Source of the DNA: Klebsiella electrica
Lineage (GTDB): Bacteria > Pseudomonadota > Gammaproteobacteria > Enterobacterales > Enterobacteriaceae
Direction of reading: 5' to 3'
DNA: 64,000 bases
Assembly (NCBI RefSeq): GCF_006711645.1
Contig: NZ_CP041247.1
Span: forward strand, 2,170,001 to 2,234,000
Shown: in pieces, positions 1 through 11,324 of the stretch
Position numbering within the stretch: position 1 is the stretch's first letter
Layout of the letters: each line of letters starts with the position of its first letter
Made by a program: the position numbers and the translations under genes
The notes under the pieces: generated by a model
What the model was told of the DNA's origin: nothing
Database searches by the model: none
Seen by the model: the letters and a program-made list of their open reading frames with translations, nothing else

Positions 1-1
1 T

Positions 2-496
2 ACCGCCGATAAGCCGCTGACCTTTAATTTACTGTATAACACTTCCGACCTGCATAAAAAACTGGCTATTGCCGTCGCCTCTATCTGGAAGAAAAACCTG
101 GGCGCCAACGTCAAGCTGGAAAATCAGGAATGGAAAACCTTCCTCGATAATCGTCATCAGGGGACCTTCGACGTAGCGCGTGCTGGCTGGTGTGCGGATT
201 ACAACGAACCGACCTCATTCCTGAATACGATGCTGAGCGACAGCTCAAATAACACCTCTCATTATAAGAGCCCGGCTTTCGATAAAATTATCGCAGAAAC
301 ATTACAAACTAATGATGACGCGAAGCGTGCAGACCTGTATGCGCAGGCGGAACAGCAGCTCGATAAAGATTCTGTGATCGTGCCGGTCTTCTATTACGTC
401 AACGCCCGTCTGGTTAAACCGTGGGTGGGTGGCTATACCGGTAAAGACCCGTTAGATAATATCTACGTTAAAAATCTTTATATTATCAAACATTAA
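2..496 (+). CDS. oppA: Oligopeptide-binding protein OppA, C-terminal part
   Basis: Periplasmic solute-binding subunit of the oligopeptide ABC importer; it captures short peptides and delivers them to OppBC. Only the last 164 codons are present because the gene is cut by the left edge of the window. The reading frame is open from base 2 and ends at TAA 494-496. The C-terminal segment with YYVNARLVKPWVGGYTGKDP matches the OppA/MppA family, and the oppBCDF genes immediately downstream favour OppA over MppA. A GC-rich hairpin follows the stop codon and probably lets oppA mRNA accumulate above the membrane subunits. Confidence 0.93.
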   Translation, partial: TADKPLTFNLLYNTSDLHKKLAIAVASIWKKNLGANVKLENQEWKTFLDNRHQGTFDVARAGWCADYNEPTSFLNTMLSDSSNNTSHYKSPAFDKIIAETLQTNDDAKRADLYAQAEQQLDKDSVIVPVFYYVNARLVKPWVGGYTGKDPLDNIYVKNLYIIKH

Positions 497-505
497 TGGC
501 AATAC

Positions 506-530
506 GTGGGGCAGGCGACGCTTGCCCCAC
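506..530 (+). other. oppA-oppB intergenic hairpin
   Basis: A GTGGGGCA stem pairs with TGCCCCAC around a short loop, ten bases after the oppA stop. There is no T run after it, so it looks like an mRNA-stabilising or attenuating stem, not a full terminator. This arrangement is common between binding-protein and permease genes. Confidence 0.5.
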
Positions 531-580
531 CGTGTCTGAATTCATCGCACTCGATAGGCACAGGCCAGAAGGTACGGGCA

Positions 581-1501
581 ATGTTAAAATTTATTTTTCG
601 TCGCTGTCTGGAAGCGATTCCGACGCTATTTATTCTTATTACCATCTCTTTCTTCATGATGCGCCTTGCGCCGGGAAGTCCATTTACCGGTGAACGCACG
701 TTGCCGCCGGAAGTGATGGCGAATATTGAAGCCAAATACCATTTAAACGACCCCATCATGACCCAGTACTTCAATTATCTGAAGCAGCTGGCGCACGGTG
801 ATTTCGGTCCCTCTTTTAAATATAAAGACTACTCGGTCAACGATCTGGTGGCGTCGAGCTTCCCGGTTTCCGCTAAATTAGGGCTTGCTGCTTTCCTGCT
901 GGCGGTGGTTCTCGGCGTGACGGCAGGGGTTATTGCGGCCCTGAAGCAGAATACGAAATGGGATTATGCGGTCATGGGGGTGGCAATGACCGGCGTGGTG
1001 ATACCCAGTTTCGTGGTTGCGCCGCTGCTGGTGATGATCTTCGCCATCACGCTGCACTGGTTGCCCGGCGGCGGCTGGAACGGCGGGGCGCTGAAATTTA
1101 TGATTCTGCCGATGGTGGCCTTGTCGTTAGCCTATATCGCCAGTATCGCGCGTATTACCCGCGGCTCAATGATTGAGGTCCTGCATTCCAACTTTATCCG
1201 CACCGCGCGAGCGAAAGGGCTGCCGATGCGGCGCATTATTTTGCGCCATGCGCTGAAACCCGCTCTGTTGCCGGTTCTTTCTTATATGGGGCCCGCTTTC
1301 GTCGGGATCATCACCGGCTCGATGGTTATCGAAACGATCTACGGTCTTCCGGGTATTGGTCAGCTGTTTGTCAATGGCGCGCTTAACCGTGACTATTCGC
1401 TGGTGCTGAGCCTGACAATTCTGGTCGGTGCGCTGACTATTCTGTTTAACGCGATTGTTGACGTGCTGTATGCCGTTATCGATCCGAAGATTCGCTATTG
1501 A
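581..1501 (+). CDS. oppB: Oligopeptide ABC transporter permease OppB
   Basis: Inner-membrane permease, 306 residues, that forms the oligopeptide channel with OppC. The protein starts MLKFIFRRCLEAIPTLF, with a first membrane segment typical of the DppB/OppB family. The EAA-type loop that contacts the ATPases is visible as RTARAKGLPMRRIILRHA at about residues 207-224. The ATG at 581 gives the family length; the longer open frame from 506 runs back through the oppA-oppB hairpin and was not used. It is the second gene of an oppABCDF operon. Confidence 0.95.
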   Translation: MLKFIFRRCLEAIPTLFILITISFFMMRLAPGSPFTGERTLPPEVMANIEAKYHLNDPIMTQYFNYLKQLAHGDFGPSFKYKDYSVNDLVASSFPVSAKLGLAAFLLAVVLGVTAGVIAALKQNTKWDYAVMGVAMTGVVIPSFVVAPLLVMIFAITLHWLPGGGWNGGALKFMILPMVALSLAYIASIARITRGSMIEVLHSNFIRTARAKGLPMRRIILRHALKPALLPVLSYMGPAFVGIITGSMVIETIYGLPGIGQLFVNGALNRDYSLVLSLTILVGALTILFNAIVDVLYAVIDPKIRY

Positions 1502-1515
1502 GGCTGGAGTTCGCC

Positions 1516-2424
1516 ATGATGTTAAGTAAGAAAAGCAACGAGGCGTTGGAAAACTTCAGTGAAAAGCTGGAAGTCGAAGGACGTAGTTTGTGGCAGGATG
1601 CCCGCCGTCGCTTCATGCATAACCGTGCCGCCGTGGCCAGCCTGATTGTGCTGGTGATTATCGCGCTGTTTGTGACTATTGCGCCGATGGTGTCGCAGTT
1701 CTCCTACTTCGATACCGACTGGGGCATGATGTCCAGTGCGCCGGATACGACATCCAGCCACTACTTTGGTACCGACTCTTCCGGCCGCGACCTGCTGGTT
1801 CGCGTCGCTATCGGCGGGCGCATCTCGCTGATGGTCGGGGTGGCCGCGGCGCTGGTGGCGGTGGTTCTCGGTACGCTCTACGGCTCACTTTCCGGCTACC
1901 TGGGCGGCAAAGTCGATTCTGTGATGATGCGCCTGCTGGAGATCCTCAACTCCTTCCCGTTTATGTTCTTCGTTATCCTGCTCGTCACCTTCTTTGGCCA
2001 GAACATCCTGCTGATTTTCGTTGCCATCGGGATGGTCTCCTGGCTGGATATGGCGCGTATTGTTCGCGGCCAGACGCTGAGCCTGAAGCGCAAAGAGTTT
2101 ATCGAAGCGGCGCAGGTCGGCGGTGTTTCAACATTCAGTATTGTGGTTCGTCATATCGTGCCTAACGTACTGGGTGTGGTGGTGGTGTACGCCTCGCTGC
2201 TGGTACCGAGCATGATCCTGTTTGAATCCTTCTTAAGCTTCCTTGGTCTGGGGACTCAGGAACCCCTGAGCAGCTGGGGGGCATTGCTCAGCGATGGCGC
2301 GAACTCTATGGAAGTGTCGCCGTGGCTGCTGCTGTTCCCGGCGGGTTTCCTGGTGGTGACGCTGTTCTGTTTTAACTTTATCGGCGATGGCCTGCGTGAT
2401 GCCCTCGACCCGAAAGATCGCTAA
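1516..2424 (+). CDS. oppC: Oligopeptide ABC transporter permease OppC
   Basis: Second inner-membrane permease of the oligopeptide importer, 302 residues. It starts MMLSKKSNEALENF after the GGAGT ribosome-binding site at 1506-1510. It carries a cytoplasmic N-terminal extension, a first membrane helix (AAVASLIVLVIIALFV), the GTDSSGRDLL signature of DppC/OppC proteins and an EAA-type loop near EFIEAAQVGG. It follows oppB with a 14-base gap and precedes oppD by 11 bases, consistent with one transcript. Confidence 0.95.
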   Translation: MMLSKKSNEALENFSEKLEVEGRSLWQDARRRFMHNRAAVASLIVLVIIALFVTIAPMVSQFSYFDTDWGMMSSAPDTTSSHYFGTDSSGRDLLVRVAIGGRISLMVGVAAALVAVVLGTLYGSLSGYLGGKVDSVMMRLLEILNSFPFMFFVILLVTFFGQNILLIFVAIGMVSWLDMARIVRGQTLSLKRKEFIEAAQVGGVSTFSIVVRHIVPNVLGVVVVYASLLVPSMILFESFLSFLGLGTQEPLSSWGALLSDGANSMEVSPWLLLFPAGFLVVTLFCFNFIGDGLRDALDPKDR

Positions 2425-2435
2425 GGAGCGCCGTC

Positions 2436-3445
<1,010 letters not shown>

Positions 3446-3449
<4 letters not shown>

Positions 3450-4450
3450 ACGCCGTTACGGAACAAAGAAAAGTCCTGCTCGAAATTGCCGATCTGAAGG
3501 TCCACTTTGATATTAAGGATGGCAGGCAATGGTTCTGGCAGCCGGCCAAAACGCTGAAAGCGGTGGATGGCGTCACGCTGCGTCTCTACGAGGGCGAAAC
3601 GCTGGGGGTGGTCGGGGAATCCGGCTGCGGTAAATCGACCTTTGCCCGGGCGATTATTGGTCTGGTGAAGGCGACCGACGGTAAAGTCGCCTGGCTTGGC
3701 AAAGATCTGCTGGGCATGAAGCAGGAAGAGTGGCGCGATGTTCGCAGCGATATCCAGATGATCTTCCAGGATCCGCTGGCTTCGCTGAACCCACGTATGA
3801 CGATCGGTGAAATTATTGCCGAGCCGCTGCGCACCTATCATCCAAAAATGTCGCGTCAGGAAGTGCGTGACCGCGTGAAAGCGATGATGATGAAAGTGGG
3901 TCTGTTGCCGAACCTGATTAACCGCTATCCGCACGAGTTTTCCGGCGGGCAGTGTCAGCGTATCGGTATCGCTCGTGCGCTGATCCTTGAGCCGAAGCTG
4001 ATTATCTGCGATGAGCCGGTCTCGGCGCTGGACGTCTCGATTCAAGCGCAGGTTGTTAACCTGCTGCAGCAGCTGCAGCGAGAAATGGGCCTGTCGCTGA
4101 TCTTTATCGCCCACGATCTGGCGGTGGTGAAGCATATTTCCGATCGCGTTCTGGTGATGTATCTGGGCCATGCGGTAGAGCTGGGCACGTATAATGAGGT
4201 GTACCACAATCCGCTGCACCCCTATACCAAAGCGCTGATGTCCGCGGTGCCGATTCCAGACCCGGATCTGGAAAAGAACAAAACCATACAGCTGCTGGAA
4301 GGGGAGCTGCCGTCGCCGATAAACCCGCCGTCGGGGTGTGTTTTCCGTACGCGTTGCCCCATCGCCGGGCCAGAATGCGCGAAAACGCGGCCGGTGCTGG
4401 AGGGGAGTTTCCGACATGCGGTTTCCTGCCTGAAGGTAGACCCGTTATAA
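3446..4450 (+). CDS. oppF: Oligopeptide ABC transporter ATPase OppF
   Basis: Second ATPase of the importer, 334 residues, which pairs with OppD. Walker A is GESGCGKST, the signature is FSGGQCQRI, Walker B is LIICDEPVSALD, and the C-terminal cysteine cluster is GCVFRTRCPIAGPEC. It is the last gene of the operon and is followed after six bases by a strong intrinsic terminator, so transcription of opp probably ends here. Confidence 0.96.
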
Positions 4451-4456
4451 TCTCTG

Positions 4457-4483
4457 GGGCTGACGCAGGTCAGCCCTTTTTTT
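4457..4483 (+). terminator. opp operon terminator
   Basis: A perfect stem GGGCTGAC/GTCAGCCC with a four-base loop is followed by seven T residues. Confidence 0.9.
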
Positions 4484-4495
4484 GCGAGGTTAAAC

Positions 4496-5329
4496 GTGGT
4501 TGTTAATTTTCACGCCGCTCGCCAGCGGCTGTATCATCTGCTCTTCGATCAAACCCGTCTTTCCGGACGACGATTTGAAGGTCTGTGCGGTCTTTTTGCG
4601 CTGTTGAGCGTGCTGGTGATTTTTATTGAGTCCGGTCTGGGCACGCAATATCACCTGACGTTTGATGAGTGGCATATTTTTGTCTGGCTGGAGCTGTTTG
4701 TCACCGTTGTTTTTACCCTCGAGTATTTCCTGCGTATTATCAGCTGGCCAAAACCCTTCAGCTATATTTTCAGCTTTTGGGGGGTGATCGATTTAGCCAC
4801 TATCCTGCCGATGTATGTGATGTGGATGTGGCCGGAAATGGGCCTCAATTATGTCTTTGCGTGGCGGGCGATGCGGGCGATTCGCTGCTTGCGTATTCTT
4901 AAGCTGCTGCGTTTTATGCCGTCATTGAATATTTTCTGGGCGGCTATCGTCAGCGCCCGCCATCAGCTGATCCTCTTTTATTCCTTTATTGCCATCGTGA
5001 TGGTTATCTTTGGATCGCTGATGTACCTGATTGAGGGGCCGCAATACGGGTTTACCACCTTAAATGCATCGGTCTATTGGGCAATTGTGACCATTACGAC
5101 GGTAGGGTATGGCGATATTACGCCGCATACGCCGATCGGCAGAATTCTGGCCTCGATTCTGATCTTAATCGGCTATTCCATTATCGCCATTCCGACAGGG
5201 CTTATCACCACGCATATGACCAGCGCATGGCAACATCGCCGTGCACGCGCGTGTTCAAACTGTCAGCACGCCGCGCATGATGAAAATGCGCGTTTCTGCA
5301 ACGCCTGCGGGAGTGAACTGCCGAAATAG
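4496..5329 (+). CDS. Kv-like voltage-gated ion channel with C-terminal zinc ribbon
   Basis: Predicted inner-membrane potassium-type channel, 277 residues. It has six membrane segments, an S4-like helix with repeated arginines (R124, R127, R130, R133, then K136 and R139) and the selectivity filter TTVGYGD at about residues 201-207. After S6 a short tail carries four cysteines (C253, C256, C268, C271) spaced like a zinc ribbon. The start is GTG at 4496, six bases after GAGGT. This is not E. coli Kch, which has another membrane topology and an RCK domain. It sits alone between the opp terminator and a bidirectional terminator. Channel type is clear; ion and trigger are inferred. Confidence 0.85.
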   Translation: MVVNFHAARQRLYHLLFDQTRLSGRRFEGLCGLFALLSVLVIFIESGLGTQYHLTFDEWHIFVWLELFVTVVFTLEYFLRIISWPKPFSYIFSFWGVIDLATILPMYVMWMWPEMGLNYVFAWRAMRAIRCLRILKLLRFMPSLNIFWAAIVSARHQLILFYSFIAIVMVIFGSLMYLIEGPQYGFTTLNASVYWAIVTITTVGYGDITPHTPIGRILASILILIGYSIIAIPTGLITTHMTSAWQHRRARACSNCQHAAHDENARFCNACGSELPK

Positions 5330-5349
5330 TCATCGTCGCGGAGAAAAAT

Positions 5350-5387
5350 AAAACGGCAGGCGGTGTGGCGACCGTCTGCCGTTTTTT
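5350..5387. terminator. Bidirectional terminator between channel gene and yciU
   Basis: An inverted repeat AAAACGGCAG/CTGCCGTTTT is flanked by A residues on one side and six T residues on the other, so it can serve both convergent genes. Confidence 0.8.
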
Positions 5388-5409
5388 ATTGCTTCAGTGA
5401 GGGCGTTGT

Positions 5410-7234
<1,825 letters not shown>

Positions 7235-7378
7235 AGATGAAAAATCCTTTTGAATAACTCTATGTCATGAGTTTACGCATCAACATCCATCTGGCAAATA
7301 AAAACGCAGCGAAAGCGTTGGTTAGCCAGATTCATGGGTCTATAATGTGGTCTGTTTTTCACTTGTAGAGTAGTAGCA

Positions 7379-7552
7379 ATGAAGCGTAGTAGAACGGAAG
7401 TAGGGCGCTGGCGCATGCTAAGACAGGTGAGTCGCCGCAAGTCCCGCTGGCTGGAAGCCCAATCGCGCCGCAACATGCGCATCCTCTCCATCAGGAAGGA
7501 ACTGGTGAAACGACAACGTAGTTCCCTGCTGTTTGTCCTCACTGAGTACTGA
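7379..7552 (+). CDS. yciY: YciY small basic protein
   Basis: A 57-residue, arginine-rich protein (MKRSRTEVGRWRML and onward) that matches the E. coli small protein YciY in sequence, length and position upstream of and divergent from clsA. It has no membrane segment or signal peptide; its function is unknown. A hairpin terminator follows six bases after the stop codon. Confidence 0.85.
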   Translation: MKRSRTEVGRWRMLRQVSRRKSRWLEAQSRRNMRILSIRKELVKRQRSSLLFVLTEY

Positions 7553-7558
7553 TCTAAA

Positions 7559-7588
7559 AGGCACCTTTTACGGTGCCTCTGTTGTTTT
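7559..7588 (+). terminator. yciY terminator
   Basis: Stem AGGCACC/GGTGCCT with a six-base loop, followed by a T-rich tail (CTGTTGTTTT). Confidence 0.7.
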
Positions 7589-8044
7589 GCTGCCGGACGG
7601 TCGCAAAACACCGCCCGCAGTGTAGAAGAATTGCTGACCAAAACGAAGCGTTACCTTCATCCCTGGCCCTGTCTTCCATCATCACTTGCTCTACCCCGGT
7701 TACGTTGCAGGGACCTCAGGACCAGGCGATGGGTGGCGGGTTTAACGGCCCGCTTCAGGAGCCTGGGTGAGGGCGGTGGTTAATCGGCCAACAGCAGAAA
7801 AAATCAAGCGATTATTCAACGCTGAAAACCTGTTATCAGGGCAGATTGTCATCAGTTAAAAAATCCCCCGCAGATACGCCATGGGAAAAATGGCCAGGTT
7901 CAGGATTCATGCCATCACCCATACGCGCAACCCGATATTGCGCTGATTCAAACCACCTTACAAAAAAACACATAATTTAACCACGATGCTTCCTGTTAAA
8001 TCATATAGTTAAGATGTACTTTCGTTGATTCGCTGGATATCATA
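7589..8044 (+). other. Intergenic region without a recognised gene
   Basis: About 450 bases between the yciY terminator and the next gene. A GC-rich inverted stretch lies near 7730-7770, and the sequence becomes AT-rich after 7900. No convincing ORF, tRNA or known repeat was recognised. It marks the left border of the accessory segment that replaces the E. coli kch position. Confidence 0.5.
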
Positions 8045-8425
8045 ATGAAATTAAAAGGTTTGTTATTTGCCGGGGTCATCCTGATTTCAATGACTGAGGT
8101 AACTTATGCCTCTGACTGCGAACCTAACAATATGGGAGGCCAGGTCTGCGTTAATGATGACGGGACAACATCTGACAGCATCCCAAATGAGATTAATGGG
8201 TTGGATACCTATTCCAGCGATGGACAATGGTCAAGCACGACACCGGATGGTGCTGGCACGAATGAAGCCATTGATGGCTCAACATTGTCACCCCAGGATG
8301 AGACAATCAGCTCCTCATCCGGGCAATCAGATAGCGCGCTGATCGGCAAAGACTGGAATTCCGCATCAAACATTCAGTCAGATGGCGCGGCTACCTCCAG
8401 CGCAGCTCTGGCTAATTCCCGGTGA
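8045..8425 (+). CDS. Exported Ser/Thr-rich low-complexity protein
   Basis: A 126-residue protein with a clear Sec signal peptide (MKLKGLLFAGVILISMTEVTYA, likely cut after YASD or TYA). The mature part is about 100 residues, rich in Ser, Thr, Asp, Asn and Gly and nearly devoid of aromatic residues apart from tryptophans. One Cys pair close to the mature N-terminus (DCEPNNMGGQVC) could form a disulfide. No family was recognised. The composition suggests an extended surface or periplasmic protein. It opens the AT-rich island ahead of the c-di-GMP genes, but a shared role is only a guess. Confidence 0.6.
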   Translation: MKLKGLLFAGVILISMTEVTYASDCEPNNMGGQVCVNDDGTTSDSIPNEINGLDTYSSDGQWSSTTPDGAGTNEAIDGSTLSPQDETISSSSGQSDSALIGKDWNSASNIQSDGAATSSAALANSR

Positions 8426-8993
8426 ATATCCGCAGTTGCGTCCGGGGATGCGCTGTCGCTCCGGACGCCGGGTCGGCCAGGGCCGCAGGCCGCCGCAAAA
8501 GAGCCGGTTGCAGATGCGATCGGAGCAGGGGAAGACGATTGACAAATAGTCCCCGGCGCAATGCGACGATAAAACCCCTGGCAGAGGGACTCCGGGGAAA
8601 TCGTTCATGGCAATGTTGCTGTGTCCATAACAAAATAATTTGTAGTAAAGGATAGATAACTGCAGGTGGGGCTGTACTGGTCGTATGTTATGCTGTTTTT
8701 TTATCACTCCTACCAAAATTGGTAAATTAACAGAGTTTAATGTTGTACGGCTTTGATTTCCTGGCAACTAACACTACGAAAAGAGGTTTTTGTTTGATAA
8801 GCACAGGTATAAGAAAGTATAAAATAAACACCGATACCAAATCTGATTATCAGTATGTTTATTATTCATTGATATGAGACCTTGTAAATTGCACGTTCAT
8901 ATTATAATTTTAAAATCGTTATGCAAGTTTTCACCTTGGAATTTAGAGGGTTAACTGGATGGCCGACGCTAAGTAATTCATAATGGATACACC
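8426..8993 (+). other. Intergenic region with a GC-rich block and a promoter
   Basis: The first 170 bases are GC-rich and contain short overlapping ORFs on both strands, none convincing. From about 8650 the sequence becomes AT-rich. A good promoter for the downstream cyclase lies at 8794-8823. Confidence 0.45.
8794..8823 (+). promoter_or_regulatory. Candidate promoter of the diguanylate cyclase gene
   Basis: TTGATA and TATAAA are separated by 18 bases, about 170 bases upstream of the cyclase start. It would give a long AT-rich leader. Confidence 0.5.
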
Positions 8994-10058
8994 ATGTTAA
9001 AAAACTTTCCTGATGAAAAATACATTTCTGACAGAAATGCATCCTTTATTAAACGAGTGTATCTTCTGCGTCAGGTAGGGGTCATACTTTGTTTCATTCC
9101 TATATATTCAGTGCTTGAAGAACAATCACATCATAAAATAACAATTGCCTTGCTGATTCTGAATGCGCTGACCTGGCCATCCATTGCTTACATTGCCAGT
9201 ATTATGTCGAAGGACATGCTCAATACTGAAAAAAAGAACATGATACTTGATTCGTGTTGGGCTGGTATGTGGATTGCAGTAATGCAAGTGAGTCCGATTC
9301 CATCAATATTCATTGTCTCAATTCAAATAGCAGATCGTTATGCCGCGGGTGGCTGGAGGATTTTAAAACCAGCGTTATTATGTATGCTCCTCAGTTTTAC
9401 ACTAATATGGTTGTTGAATGATTTTAATTATACGACTGAATTTAGCACGAGGACGGTATGGTTCTCTTTGCCGCTGGTTACATGTTATCCCATACTCTTG
9501 AGTGTTGTTTCGAGACGGCTATCTATAAAATTGAGAAAAAGGAGAGAGTTACTGGAAAAACAAGCGCTTATGGATCCAGGATTAGACCTTCCCAATCGTC
9601 GGTTTTTTGAGCAAAAAATGGAAGGGGCTTTCAGGGCGACGCGAAAAAAACGCATATTGTCATATCTTCTTCTCATTGATGTGGATAATTTTAAATACAT
9701 CAACGATACCTACGGTCATGAAGTAGGTGATGCAGTATTATCTCGCATATCAACAATACTAAGAGAGTGTGCAGGTGCGCAGGATATTCCTGCAAGATTT
9801 GGTGGGGATGAGTTAGCGGTTATTGTTAACAACAGTAATGATCAGCTTGTTTTAGCGATGGTTCATGCAATTCAGGAACGAATCGAGGTCCTTTCCTTAC
9901 CTTCTCATAAAGATATTTCTTGTACTGTCAGTATCGGTATTTCATGTGCTAAAAACAAAACGTCAATTATTAGCTGGATTAAGGAAGCGGATGAAATGCT
10001 TTATGAGGTTAAGCGTAATGGCAAAAATGGATTTTGCATGAAAAGTAATAAAAAATAA
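8994..10058 (+). CDS. MASE2-GGDEF diguanylate cyclase
   Basis: Predicted inner-membrane enzyme, 354 residues, that makes cyclic di-GMP from two GTP. The N-terminal half (about residues 15-180) has several membrane helices and resembles the MASE2 sensor of AdrA/DgcC, for example in DSCWAGMWIAVMQV. The C-terminal GGDEF domain has DVDNFKYINDTYGHEVGD and RFGGDEL at 268-274, so the last position is Leu instead of Phe. The inhibitory RxxD site reads GAQD at 261-264 and lacks its Arg, so product inhibition is probably lost. The GTP-binding and catalytic acidic residues are kept. It faces an EAL gene downstream. Confidence 0.9.
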   Translation: MLKNFPDEKYISDRNASFIKRVYLLRQVGVILCFIPIYSVLEEQSHHKITIALLILNALTWPSIAYIASIMSKDMLNTEKKNMILDSCWAGMWIAVMQVSPIPSIFIVSIQIADRYAAGGWRILKPALLCMLLSFTLIWLLNDFNYTTEFSTRTVWFSLPLVTCYPILLSVVSRRLSIKLRKRRELLEKQALMDPGLDLPNRRFFEQKMEGAFRATRKKRILSYLLLIDVDNFKYINDTYGHEVGDAVLSRISTILRECAGAQDIPARFGGDELAVIVNNSNDQLVLAMVHAIQERIEVLSLPSHKDISCTVSIGISCAKNKTSIISWIKEADEMLYEVKRNGKNGFCMKSNKK

Positions 10059-10189
10059 TGTAATTAGCCATCTCTTAACTAGATAAAATATAAACATTAA
10101 GGATTATTAATGAGCAAAACTGGTAACAGCCATGCCTTTTTCTAAAGAACACTGATACAAACAGCGAATGTTGTCAGGAATTTGCCGGT

Positions 10190-10213
10190 CAACTGGTTGG
10201 TTGTAACCAGTTG
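10190..10213 (+). repeat. Perfect inverted repeat, first of two
   Basis: CAACTGGTT and AACCAGTTG face each other across a six-base loop. There is no T run directly after it, so it may be a regulator site or part of a composite terminator. Confidence 0.75.
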
Positions 10214-10239
10214 ATTTCATTATCCATGATAATGAAATC
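10213..10239 (+). repeat. Perfect inverted repeat, second of two
   Basis: GATTTCATTATC and GATAATGAAATC (12 of 12 paired) flank a three-base loop. It shares base 10213 with the preceding repeat and is followed by GTGTTTCTCTT, so it could end cyclase transcription. Confidence 0.75.
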
Positions 10240-10297
10240 GTGTTTCTCTTATTGCCATAAAACCCCATCAATTCAAATGACCGATCGATTATTGCAT

Positions 10298-10313
10298 TGT
10301 GATAGTTTTCACA
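10298..10313 (+). promoter_or_regulatory. CRP-cAMP binding site candidate
   Basis: TGTGA, six bases, TCACA: an exact match to the core CRP palindrome within ATTGTGATAGTTTTCACAAAT. A -10-like TAAACT lies about 35 bases downstream at 10340-10345, a layout that fits CRP activation of the EAL gene. Confidence 0.6.
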
Positions 10314-10390
10314 AATCGTTCAATCTTTATCGATCATTTTAAACTATTTCTCTTTTATTTTTATTTGTGACAGGATTAGGATTATTCCTA

Positions 10391-11306
10391 GGCTGTGTCC
10401 CTTAATCGTCTGAGCTATAGTAACCATCTGTTTCTACAACATATTGAACTATGGCCCGCTACGACCTTCCCGATGAAGCATGGGATATCATCCAGCCTTT
10501 ACTGCCCGCTCAACCTGCAACACCACGGGCCGGACGCCCATGGGCGGAGCATCGTATGATCATCAATGGCATGTTCTGGGTGTTGTGCTCTGGTGCCCCA
10601 TGGCGTGATTTACCTGAACGATACGGCCCATGGAAAACCGTATATAACCGCTTTAACCGGTGGTCTAAGTCGGGTGTGATTAATATTATTTTCAACAGGT
10701 TGCTTTCTTCTCTTGATGCTCACGGCCTCGTTGACTGGTCAGCTACTGCGCTGGATGGCAGCAATATCCGGGCACTCAGGTGCGCCGCCGGCGCGCAAAA
10801 AAACATCCCGATATCGCCGGAGATCATGGGCTGGGTCGCTCTCGCGGTGGTTTTGGCACCAAAATCCATATGGCGACGGATGCAGGCGGTCTCCCGTTAA
10901 ATATCGTGCTGAGTCCCGGACAGGCTCACGAAAGCCAGTTCGCATTACGCCTTCTGGACGGAATTGGTGTTCAGCGCCAGAACGGCAGCATGAAACGTCG
11001 TGGTTATGCGGTGCTGGCTGACAAAGCCTACTCAGGACATGCGCTTCGCAATGAGCTGAAACGAAAAGGGATAAAAGTGGTTATCCCGCGGAAATCTAAT
11101 GAAAAAATGGCAGCAGATGGTCGTTCACAGCTTGATCGTGATGCTTATCGTAATCGCAACGTTGTTGAGCGGTGTTTTGGCTGTCTGAAAGAATACCGTC
11201 GCATTGCCACGCGTTACGACAAAACGGCGAGGAATTATCTGGCGATGGTGAAACTGGGTTGCATTAGACTGTTTTACAAAAAATTATGCAATTAAAGGAC
11301 ACAGCC
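10391..11306 (+). mobile_element. IS5-family insertion sequence (IS427-like)
   Basis: A 916-bp element bounded by terminal inverted repeats that agree at 15 of 16 bases (GGCTGTGTCCCTTAAT left, GGCTGTGTCCTTTAAT right when reversed). It is flanked by a TA duplication (10389-10390 and 11307-11308). It encodes a DDE transposase in two overlapping frames joined at an A-rich slippery site, as in the IS427 group of the IS5 family. It lies between the CRP site and the EAL gene start. Both ends and both frames are intact, so it may still be active. Confidence 0.92.
10451..11295 (+). CDS. IS5-family transposase made by -1 frameshift
   Basis: Cut-and-paste DDE transposase. The first frame (10451-10900) encodes the N-terminal helix-turn-helix region and the first catalytic aspartate (TALDGSNIRA). 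The second frame (10780-11295) carries the second aspartate (LADKAYSG) and the glutamate (NVVERCFGCLKEYRR). The canonical slippery heptamer A AAA AAC sits at 10798-10804 in the correct phase for a -1 shift between frames. The joined protein would be about 280 residues, the usual IS427-group size. Confidence 0.9.
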
Positions 11307-11324
11307 TAGTTCCGGTGTTTTTTA

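Larger units (their letters stand above)
10059..10390 (+). other. Cyclase-to-IS intergenic region with hairpins and CRP site
   Basis: This AT-rich stretch lies between the cyclase stop and the left end of the insertion sequence. It holds two abutting perfect inverted repeats (10190-10239) and a consensus CRP site (10298-10313). Before the insertion it continued directly into the EAL gene's upstream region. Confidence 0.7.

Noticed and set aside
4496-5329. Assignment of the channel gene as kch
   Set aside because: E. coli Kch has an RCK domain and another N-terminus; here there is an S4 sensor and a zinc ribbon instead.
8378-8767. A 129-codon minus-strand ORF after the Ser/Thr-rich gene
   Set aside because: It overlaps that gene, has no ribosome-binding site and lacks protein-like composition.
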